Part shown: one piece after another, positions 55,064 to 64,000 of the stretch
How positions within the stretch are numbered: the first letter of the stretch is position 1
Layout of the letters: each line of letters begins with the position of its first letter
Assembly: GCA_023525975.1 (NCBI GenBank)
Contig: CM042040.1
Span: 53,041,486-53,105,485 of the forward strand
Origin: Smallanthus sonchifolius
Lineage: Eukaryota; Streptophyta; Magnoliopsida; Asterales; Asteraceae
Reading direction: 5' to 3'
DNA length: 64,000 bases
Translations under genes and position numbers: made by a program
Notes under the pieces: model-generated
The model's database searches: none
The model's input: only the letters and a program-made list of their open reading frames with translations
What the model was told of the DNA's origin: nothing

Positions 55064-57395
55064 GTATGGCTAGTCGAGCGTTTACAGAAGAATTCAATCT
55101 GTTAGCACTAACAGACCTAGAATGGCGAGGTGCGGCTCTCAACTATTAGGAGATAGTCACATTCCTGAACACATCAAAGATTTCATATGCTATCTCTGCC
55201 AACTCAGTAGTATCAATACCTTACTTAGAGAAATTTTGGGATACAGCTGAGCTAGATTGCCGATAAAGACCTAATGTGATTACTGCTATTGTTGCTAATC
55301 AACGAATAGCTATTTCATAGGACACTATAAGGCAAGTCTTGCAGTTTCATGATCTAGCCACCGATCCAACTCAATATCCAGAGTATATGATTGATGGATG
55401 TTGGAGACAAAGAATGGGGTACGTTGGTAGGAGGGATTACCCATCTTACAAGAAGATGTGGCTATTGGATCAATGGAGGTACTTTACACATGTTATGATC
55501 ATATGTATTTCAGCAAGAAAAGCAGACAAAGATGCTATGGGGCATGACTTAACATCAACTATGGTTGGATTATCACTAAACAAGGGTTATAACTTTTCTT
55601 GTTATGTCTACAAAGAAATCCTTAAACAGTTCAATGAGGATTACCTGATATGTCTACAAACATTATCACTAAACAAGGATTACCCATCGAAATCCTTTTT
55701 CGACATCATTAGAACAAGCTAAACGAGTTATCGAACTTTAATTCTTGATTTTTGGACTTGCATAAATGAGCCTCTACGCGAAACATGCGTACTTAGCAAG
55801 TACGCATGAAGGTTTTTGACCATGCGTACTTGCTAAATACGCATGCCATGAGGCAGCCTTGAAAATTTTGTCTACAAAGATATTTTTGATGTTATACTTA
55901 ATCAGTCCTAATCTTGTTTTATTTTGTTTTGTTTTGTTTTGCAGGTATGGCTAGTCGAGCGTTTACAGAAGAATTCAATCTGTTAGCACTAACAGACCCA
56001 GAATGGCGAGGTGCGGCTCTCAACTATTAGGAGATAGTCACATTCCTGAACACATCAAAGATTTCATATGCTATCTCTGCCAACTCAGTAGTATCAATAC
56101 CTTACTTAGAGAAATTTTGGGATACAGCTGAGCTAGATTGCCGATAAAGACCTAATGTGATTACTGCTATTGTTGCTAATCAACGAATAGCTATTTCATA
56201 GGACACTATAAGGCAAGTCTTGCAGTTTCATGATCTAGCCACCGATCCAACTCAATATCCAGAGTATATGATTGATGGATGTTGGAGACAAAGAATGGGG
56301 TACGTTGGTAGGAGGGATTACCCATCTTACAAGAAGATGTGGCTATTGGATCAATGGAGGTACTTTACACATGTTATGATCATATGTATTTCAGCAAGAA
56401 AAGCAGACAAAGATGCTATGGGGCATGACTTAACATCAACTATGGTTGGATTATCACTAAACAAGGGTTATAACTTTTCCTGTTATGTCTACAAAGAAAT
56501 CCTTAAACAGTTCAATGAGGATTACCTGATATGTCTACAAAGATTATCACTAAACAAGGATTACCCATCGAAATCCTTTTTCGACATCATTAGAACAAGT
56601 TAAACGAGTTATCGAACTTTAATTCTTGATTTTTGGACTTGCATAAATGAGCCTCTACGCGAAACATGCGTACTTAGCAAGTACGCATGAAGGTTTTTGA
56701 CCATGCGTACTTGCTAAATACGCATGCCATGAGGCAGTATTGAAAATTTTGTCTACAAAGATATTTTTGATGTTATACTTAATCAGTCCTAATCTTGTTT
56801 TATTTTGTTTTGTTTTGTTTTGCAGGTATGGCTAGTCGAGCGTTTACAGAAGAATTCAATCTTTAGCACTAACAGACCCAGAATGGCGAGGTGCGGCTCT
56901 CAACTATTAGGAGATACTCACATTCCTGAACACATCAAAGATTTCATATGCTATCTCTGCCAACCCAGTAGTATCAATACCTTACTTAGAGAAATTTTGG
57001 GATACAGCTAAGCTAGATTACCGACAAAGACCTAATGTGATTACTGCTATTGTTGCTAATCAACGAATAGCTATTTCATAGGACACTATAAGGCAAGTCT
57101 TGCAGTTTCATGATCTATCCACCGATCCAACTCAATATCCAGAGTATATGATTGATGGATGTTGGAGACAAAGAATGGGGTACGTTGGTAGGAGAGATTA
57201 CCCATCTTACAAGAAGATGTGGCTATTGGATCAATGGAGGTACTTTACACATGTTATGATCATATGTATTTCAGCAAGAAAAGCAGACAAAGATGCTATG
57301 GGGCATGACTTAGCAACAACTATGATTGGATTATCACTAAACAAGGGTTATAACTTTTCCTGCTATGTCTACAAAGAAATCCTTAAACAGTTCAA
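54812..57395 (+). repeat. Tandem triplication (881-883 bp) of the start of the SV1 extra ORF
   Basis: CTTTTTCGACATCATTAGAAC begins units at 54812, 55695 and 56576. Each unit holds palindromes, T-rich acceptor, ATG and the N-terminal coding part up to KEILKQFN. The unit ends differ from the natural continuation in unit 3: they carry a filler of about 65 bases (55636-55694, 56517-56575) built from scrambled nearby words. The same stops (TAG after ALNY, CGATAAAG, TCATAGG) occur in the units, so triplication came after the gene was broken. Confidence 0.9.
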
Positions 57396-59932
57396 TGTTG
57401 CTCCTAGATTCAGATTCCTACTATATCCATGATTCATTCAACAGTTCAATATCCACGATTCATTCAGCTGATGATTAATCATTTCTTGCCGAACCTACCA
57501 CAAATAGGACAACAGCTACAGGTTAAGAGAATAGCCAAGAGGGTGTTTGTGCAATTCCTTAATGCTGGGATTGTAGAACCAATACCCATGCACACACCTC
57601 TATTCTGCCACTTGATCAATGAAGCCTACATTGCACCGCAAGGTGATAGATGGTACAATCCAGAAAGTGAACCTGAGTTAAGCGAGCACTCGGATGAAGA
57701 GCAACAGGGTCATGCTGATGAGAGTGATGATAATGATGCTGATAGTGATGATGGTAATGGTGATGAGGGTGATGGTGGTGCCGAGATAGCAGTGAGTCAA
57801 AACGTATAGTAACTGATTAATTTGATTCAGAACCAACACCTGACCAAAGGCACCCAAGAATGAACATTCAGGAATCACTTCCTGAATCCTCGTCAAGGCG
57901 ACAAAGAAGAGAGATTTCAGATTCTGACTTTCAGCTTGATAGTTCTAACAGCAATCGAGAAGCACCTCATATGGTAGAACAAAGAAAGAAAACGAGACAT
58001 GATCGCCCGTGGCAGGAAGTAATGGATGAAATCAATGCCAGGGTTCAAGCACAGCAAGCTCCCACTCCACCAACACAACTGTATAGTCGAAGAAGACGCA
58101 GAACGATAACACCTATTATTGTTCCAACTTGTGAAGAAGCTACTCAAACAATCGTCTCTCTTACGGCTACAACAGTTCAGCTCACAGCCTCCACAGTTCT
58201 TCCCATTTTGACTGAGTCAGTCCTTGTTTCAACAACAATTGTACCAACAGTCATACAAACCACCACATTTCCCGTCACTGTCACTGCTGGTACTTTACCA
58301 CCAATGACACACTCAATTGATTTTGGTGACATGGGACATCATTTTGACTTATGTGAGCTCTTTACCGATACCATTCATGAGACGGGTGAAACTTCTACAT
58401 CAAGGGTGGTAGATCCTAGGGATCAAAGGATTGCAATCTTAGAGTCACAAGTAGCTTCCCAACAAACTCAAATTAATTTACTTGTTGACTCTAACACCAA
58501 ATTGACTCATCAGTGGCAAGCCATGGAGGAACAAATGAAGTCATTCTTTGACCTTCAAAGGATGCAATTCAATCTCAATGAAATGTTCCTCACCACCCGT
58601 ACTGCTATGGAAAACCAAATGATGATCCAACGGGGTGAACATCAAGTTATGGTTGATTTAGAGGCAAAATTGTAAAAAACAACTTGAGTCTCAGGGGGAG
58701 ACAAGCAAGAGGGCACAAGAAGAATCTTGCCACCATGTCGACCTCACAAAAGAAAAGGATCACAAAAATGATCCCAATGCCGGCCCTTCAGGTGCTGGTG
58801 GTGGTGAGACACAAGTTATCTTGCCAACACAAGCCACACCTACAGCTCAGGGGGGGTCTACCCAACAACAAGGTGGTGGTGCTGATAAAGGAAAAACATC
58901 GGCTGAGGTGTTAGAAGAGTTAGCTACAAGCCCTAACTTAAATGATGAGATCATGATAGGGGCATTGGCAGAACTTAAAGAAGGAGAGATTGACAGTGGT
59001 GATGACTGGGATGAATGTGGGAACGATGTGATTGTGTTGTTCCCCAAAGGAGATGGAGAAGGTGTATATGAGTTGGAAGATGGGGAAATTTTTGAAGCCC
59101 CAGCTATTAGGGAACAAGCTGAACCGACCATTCAAGTTGAAGATGTCAATGAAACTTCAGCTAAAGTTCCTGAACCCAACAGAGAAGTTGGCATCAGTGG
59201 TACTTCCTCGAGGAAGATTCCTCATGAATGGATAGTAAAAGAAGTCGAAACGCCTTGGTACAAACCATAGTACACAGACCAACATGGTGTTGTTGGGATG
59301 ATTTTGTCGGTACGTTTTGAAGATGACAAAGGATTATTTTCTATCAAAAGATCAGGGGGAGTTCAATACCTGAAGCCAACAACAGAAGCATTTAATTCCT
59401 TACCCAAATACAACTTAGTCAACCTTGCACACCGTGAGTTATGCAGTGAAACATCAAACGGAATGTTAGAGGTTTGTGGGGAGTGTTGCAGCGAGAAGGC
59501 AGATCGGGTAAGTTCAAGATCTTTCGGCCTCAAGTTTCGAGGCGTGTCAAGGAAAAGACAATGATACATATGTTGACACGCAAATTCTTGAAACGACTCA
59601 TTTATGAACCAGTTCTATGTGAAACTCGGATACCCTTGAGGAGAATACCTCAAGATATCCTGGGAAACATGTGGTACTGGTACATAGATCCAGTAACCAG
59701 AGACGTTGTTATGACTGGGAATGAGAACTTGAAAGAGATCATCATAGTTTTTTATGAGATTGTGTTCATCAATTTCTTTGTTAAGGACTTGGAGGTTCTC
59801 GTCAACAAGAACTGTTTGCATACTGACGAGTGGACAAAACTGATGGCCACCAAATACGACAGGTTAGTGAAATTCTGTCATGGATACAAGTCCAAGATTA
59901 ATGGTGGTAGTCAAGCGGGTAGCTCGTAAAGA
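55066..59932 (+). pseudogene. Extra post-pol ORF of SV1 (broken, N-terminus triplicated)
   Basis: The ATG at 55066 (also 55947 and 56828) starts MASRAFTEEFNLLAL. The N-terminal domain continues in shifted frame with VTFLNTSKISYAISANSV and QFHDLATDPTQYPEYMIDGC, then WLLDQWRYFTHVMIICISAR, matching SV2. Unit 3 runs into 57429-57809 (LQVKRIAKRVFVQFLNAGI, then an Asp/Glu-rich tract), 57860-58675 (Thr-rich with a coiled coil, RIAILESQVASQQTQINLLV), 58821-59270 (acidic, FPKGDGEGVYELEDGEIFEA) and a C-terminal domain, 59298-59929 (IKRSGGVQYLKP, GNMWYWYIDPVTRDVV). Stops and shifts separate these. No membrane segment is visible. The acidic linker plus coiled coil suggests a structural or nucleic-acid-associated protein more than an envelope; this is inference. 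Confidence 0.75.
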
Positions 59933-59940
59933 CTAAAGAT

Positions 59941-60001
59941 ATCCAGAGATGCTGACAAGGAGGAGTCTGTTGATGCATGTTTTGTGACAGGCACTCTGGA
60001 T
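59941..60001 (+). other. Polypurine-tract hairpin of SV1
   Basis: ATCCAGAG (59941-59948) and CTCTGGAT (59994-60001) form a perfect 8-bp stem around AAGGAGGAG (59957-59965) and the LTR start at 59968. In SV3 the equivalent arms have one mismatch plus an inner 6-bp stem. Confidence 0.6.
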
Positions 60002-60523
60002 CGAGCTAAAGCTTTTGTTATTATTTATTTCAGTCTTGTATGTATTTAGTACTTGTTGTATGTTGTTTATCGCGTTGTAATATGTCTTGTTTATGTCTAA
60101 ACTTGTATTGTTTTGATATTGTACTAAACAAATATGCAAGAATGTGTTCCTGAGTATTTGCCAAGTACAATGGTCATGCGTACTTAGCAAGTACGCATGA
60201 AGGATGGTCATGCGTACTTTCCAAGTACACATGATCCAAATCTATAAATACCATAGGTTGTTTCATTTTCTACACAGATGTATTTCCACACACAAGTACG
60301 CACAGATCAGTTTAGTATCAGTCAGAAATCTTTCCATCTGTATCTGTACTTGTTTGGAACACTATGATATCAATAGACTGTGTATTTATTAGTACATCCT
60401 TGTGTTGATTGTCAAACTTCCATTCATACATTGTTCCACCTAGTAAGGGGCATTCCGCACCTGTTTACTAGGCTACATTCTCACACGTTTTCGATCCGAC
60501 ACACCCACCCGGGGGGACATATA
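59968..60523 (+). repeat. SV1 3' LTR
   Basis: 556 bp starting TGTTGATGCATG. Palindromes at about 60177-60228 (ATGCGTACTTAGCAAGTACGCAT, 60177-60199, and a second copy) lie just upstream of the TATA box CTATAAATACC (about 60242-60252). The end is GGGACATATA where the 5' LTR has GGGACCTACA, so the last bases have mutated. Confidence 0.8.
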
Positions 60524-61003
60524 GAAACCTTACCTTAGCTCTATCTATGGCAGTTTGCGGACGATTGCGGGAAATCGGACTCTCAGGAGCGGATCGAAAC
60601 CTCGGGAATCGAGCTAGCGGAGATTGTGTGTGAGCGGTGAAGTGTTTGGTGTGTTCAAATGACTGAGATTGTTCACCTATTTATAGGGTGACATTCGGAC
60701 CCGTAGCGGACCGTTATGGTGGGGGATAGCGGTCCGCTACCGCCCCCAGCCACAAAACTACCTTCGGGCTTACGTGTCGGACCGCTATCGGACCATGAGT
60801 CCGGATGAGTTACCGGACACGTGTCACCTCCCGGTTTATTACTTCCTCAACATATAGCGGACCGTTATGACTTGGATATCGGTCCGCTATCCCTCTGATA
60901 TCCAAATTTTTCATTTTTAGTCTTTGACTTTGGGAAATGTAAATTTCAACCCCTAAACTTTCTATTGACACTTTTAGCCTTTAAGATTTATCCGGGTGTT
61001 ACA
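60524..61003 (-). repeat. TK3 3' LTR remnant
   Basis: It ends GTGTTACA at 61003, directly before the reverse complement of a polypurine tract (AATCTCCCCTCC, 61004-61015). In element sense the TATA box CCTATAAATAGG is at 60689-60678. CpG palindromes related to TAGCGGACCGCTA lie upstream of it (60700-60893). The distal part is missing, probably because SV1 inserted here. Confidence 0.7.
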
Positions 61004-61039
61004 AATCTCCCCTCCTTAAAAAGAATTTTGTCCTCGAAA

Positions 61040-64000
61040 TTCAGAATCAGTCAAAATAGATGAGGATATTTATCTTTCATTTGCTCTGTTAGTTTCCAAG
61101 TTTTGTCGGCACCCTTCCAACCTTGCCACGCTACTAATACCATTGGTATAGTTTTCTTTCTCAACTTTTGATCTTGAGTTCCTAAGATCTTGACAGGTTA
61201 TTCGGTGAATTAGAGTTTATCATCGACGTGTACATCATCTAATGAGATTGCCTGATCAGGGTCGGCTAAGCACTTGCGTAAACATGACACGTGAAACGTG
61301 TTATGAATACCGTGCAATGCTTCAGGCAATTCATGTTTGTATGCTACAACTCCAAACTCTTTCCCACGTTTCCTGAAACGTACAACACCTTTCCAAGGTG
61401 ATACTTTCAGCATGACGTAGTCACCAACTTGGAATTCTAATGGTCGTCGGCGTCTATCTGCATAACTTTTATGTCGATCTTGTGCAACTTTCAGCCTTTG
61501 TTGGATCTGGACTATCTTATTAGTTGTTTCCTGTAAGATTTTTGGTCCCGATAGTTGGCTATCACCAACTTCCGTCCAACAAATTGGAGTTCTGCGCTTC
61601 CTACCGTATAGTGCTTCAAATGGTGCAACCTTTATACTTGAATGGTAGCTGTTGTTGTAAGAGAATTTTATTAAGGGAAGATTATTATCCCAGCTACCTC
61701 CAAACTCTATTGTACAAGCCCTCAGCATATCTTCTAAGGTTTGAATCGTCCTTTCGCTGTGTCCATCAGTTTGAGGATGATATGTCGTACTCATATTAAT
61801 CCGAGTTCCCAACTCTTTCTGGAAACTAGTCTAGAATTTGGAAGTGAACCGACTATCTCTATCAGAGATAATAGATAGTGGTATACCATGGCGGCTTACG
61901 ATCTCGTTCATGTATAGTCGGGCAAGTTTATCCATTGAGTAACCCTCGTTGATAGGAATGAAATGTGCTGATTTAGTTAGTCTATCAACTACAACCCAAA
62001 TAGCATCATGCCCTTTCTGGGTTCTCGATAGTTTCGTAACGAAATCCATAGTAATCCTATCCCATTTCCACACAGGTATCTCCAACTTTTGTAGTTGACC
62101 TGCGGGTTTTTGATGTTCAATCTTGACTTGGAGACAAGTCAAACATTTCTCTATATATTGAGTTGTGGATCTTTTCATGCTCAGCCACCAGAACTGTATC
62201 TTTAAATCTTTGTACATCTTATTAGCTCCAGGATGTATCGAGTACTTGGATGTGTGGGCTTCGTCCATTACTTTTACTTGGATATCCCCAATTCTAGGAA
62301 TCCAAATTTTGTTTTCAAATCGTAAGATTTGATCATCGCCTTTGGTCAGTAATTTCTCCTTACCAACCATGCGCTCTTTCTTGATGTTGTTTTCTTGAAG
62401 TGCTTGAGTTTGAAATTCCTTGATTTGATTCATCCAGTCTACCTTGACTTCTAATTTTAAGGCTCTTATCTTAATGGGTTTGGTTCTCTCTTTTCGACAT
62501 AGTGCATCTGCTACAACATTAGCTTTCCCGGGATGGTATTTGATCTCACAATCATAGTCATTGATGAGTTCCATCCATCTCCTCTGCCTCATATTCAAAT
62601 CCTTTTGATTGAATATATGCTAGAGACTTTTATGGTCTGTATATATCACACACTTAGTACCATATAGATAGTGTCTCAAAATCTTTAGAGCAAACACTAT
62701 AGCACCAAGTTCCAGATCGTGTGTGGTATAGTTCTTTTCATGTATCTTAAGTTATCGTGATGCGTAGGCTATAAATTTTTCTTGCTGCATCAATACACAA
62801 CCTTGACCAATCCAAGAAGCATCACAATAGCTGACGAAGTCGTCATTCCATTCGGGTAATGCTAAGATCGGTGTTGAACTAAGTTTATGCTTAAGAGTTT
62901 GGAATGCTTCTTCTTGCTTCTGACTCCATTCAAACTTTCCTGATTTTTGTGTGAGAGTGGTTAGTGGAGTGGCAATTTTGGAGAAATTTTGTATGAATCT
63001 TCGGTAGTATCCAGCTAAACCAAGGAAACTTCAAACTTCAGTTGGCGTTTTTGGAGTTTCCTATTTCATAACGACTTCAATCTTGGCTGGATCTACTTGA
63101 ATTCCCTCTTGGTTTATAACGTGCCCTAAGAATTGTACTTCTTGTTTCGAAAACTCGCATTTGGAAAACTTAGCATACAACTTCTCCTTTCTAAGGGTTT
63201 CTAGGATTATCTGAAGATGTTAAGCATGATCTTCCTGAGTTCGGGAATAGATAAGGATATCGTCTATGAACACTATAACGAATTTATCCAATAATGGTTT
63301 ACAAACTCGGTTCATTAGGTCCATAAATGTTGTAGGAGCATTAGTTAGACTAAATGACATAACTAATAATTCGTAATGTCCATATCGGGTTCTAAAGGCA
63401 GTCTTAGGTACGTCTTCCTCCTGTACCTTCAACTAGTGATATCCTGATCTAAGATCGATTTTCGAAAAGTATTTTGCTCCTTGGAACTGATCAAACAAAT
63501 CGTCTATTCTAGGTAATGGATATTTGTTCTTTATAGTAAGCTTATTTAGTTCCCGATAATCTATACACATACGCATGCTTCCATCCTTCTTCTTTACGAA
63601 TAAGACTGGTGCTCCCCAGGGTGAAGTACTTGGACGTATAAAGCCTCTGTCCAACAACTCTTGAATCTGCTTCATCAATTCTTTCAATTCGAAAGGTGCA
63701 AGACGATATGGTGATTTAGCTACGGGTTTGGCTCCAGGTATGAGTTCGATTCAGAATTAGATTTGTCTATCCGGTGGTAGACCAGGTAATTCTTTCGGAA
63801 ATACATCCGGGTGATCTCAAACTACAGGAATGTCCGCAATCTGCCATTCGGGTTTAGAGTCTAAAGCATAAACTACAATTATACTACATCCTGTATTCAT
63901 AGATTTATTAGCCTTGGCTACAGAAATCATTTCAATCTTGTTCTCATCACTATCGCATTGTATCAGCATAGACTTTCCGTTAGGTCTATCAATCCTAACA
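61040..64000 (-). pseudogene. pol: TK3 pol with chromodomain (partial, broken)
   Basis: Minus-strand gypsy pol entering from the right window edge. RT: the FP..LPGLPP region near 63790, then IRPSTSPWGAPVLFVKKKDG and MCIDYRELNKLTIKN (63687-63433), and FIDDILIYSRTQ (about 63270). RNase H is interrupted (63219-62600) by several stops. Integrase (62598-61831 and 61812-61210) has CLTC, MDFVTKLSRTQKGHDAIWVV, ISDRDSRFTSKF and TDGHSERTIQTLEDML. A degenerate Tekay-like chromodomain with two stops lies at 61040-61210, ending KDKYPHLF. Gag and protease lie outside the window or are undetected. Base changes relative to TK1 are many, so this is an older, distinct Tekay family. Confidence 0.88.

Larger units (their letters stand above)
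12306..60523 (+). mobile_element. SV1: Sirevirus-like copia retrotransposon, host of three nested insertions
   Basis: The element reads 5' LTR, primer site (12622), gag, protease, integrase, RT, RNase H (ends 52977), long spacer, extra ORF (55066-59929), polypurine tract and 3' LTR (59968-60523). About 33 kb of it is inserted DNA: TK1, SV2 and TK2. Without these it is about 14.7 kb. The copia domain order, the long Gag with an extra C-terminal part, the post-pol ORF and the palindrome-rich LTR fit the Sirevirus/Maximus-SIRE lineage. Many stops and frameshifts show it is old and inactive. Its 5' boundary is uncertain and I could not find a convincing target duplication. Confidence 0.8.

Noticed and set aside
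57678..57896. Minus-strand frame rich in Ile/Thr
   Set aside because: It is the antisense of the acidic GAT/GAG-rich tract of the SV1 extra ORF.

Overview
The window is plant nuclear DNA made almost entirely of nested LTR retrotransposons; I see no host gene. An AT-rich background, TG...CA long terminal repeats (LTRs), initiator-Met-tRNA primer sites (TGGTATCAGAGCC), Ty1/copia and Ty3/gypsy pol domains and canonical GT-AG splice signals all point to a eudicot. The copia elements carry an extra ORF after pol of a kind I associate with Asteraceae (Tanacetum, lettuce); that family assignment is an inference from memory.

Layout. 1-1514: 3' end of a Sirevirus-like copia element (SV3) with its 3' LTR. 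1515-2490: noncoding 3' piece of another (SV4), whose LTR (2491-2852 plus 11843-11985) is split by a complete non-autonomous gypsy-type element, LARD1 (2853-11837, 5-bp duplication CGGGA). About 12306-60523: one large Sirevirus-like host element, SV1, on the plus strand. Its gag-pol is cut three times: by TK1 (13506-24212, minus-strand Tekay-type chromovirus with one uninterrupted 1515-residue Gag-Pol, duplication ACTTG), by SV2 (25768-39020, minus-strand Sirevirus-like element, duplication CATTC) and by TK2 (42956-52472, plus-strand decayed Tekay, duplication ATTAG). Removing each insert with one duplication copy restores the SV1 reading frame across each junction. 60524-64000: minus-strand remnant of another Tekay-like element (TK3) that runs off the window.

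How the parts work. The Tekay-type elements make one Gag-protease-RT-RNase H-integrase-chromodomain polyprotein; only TK1 looks capable of it. LARD1 has no pol but shares with TK1 and TK2 the primer site, the polypurine-tract region, a hairpin in the leader RNA and a spliceable segment inside the LTR, so it is probably mobilised in trans. The Sirevirus-like elements have gag-pol followed by a separate extra ORF (N-terminal globular part, acidic middle, coiled coil, C-terminal globular part; no transmembrane segment).

Most interesting: the noncoding parts. (1) SV1 and SV2 both appear to give the extra ORF its own transcription unit, with family palindromes, a leader exon, an intron and a 3' splice site two bases before the ATG. 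(2) In SV1, SV2, SV3 and SV4 the polypurine tract sits in the loop of a hairpin crossing the internal/LTR junction, with unrelated stem sequences that still pair. (3) Most LTR families carry their own CpG-containing palindromic repeat, usually just upstream of the TATA box, and one such 17-mer is shared between copia SV2 and gypsy TK2. (4) A tRNA-like Pol III module lies in both TK1 LTRs. (5) LARD1 encodes a predicted tail-anchored membrane protein. All comparisons were made by eye.
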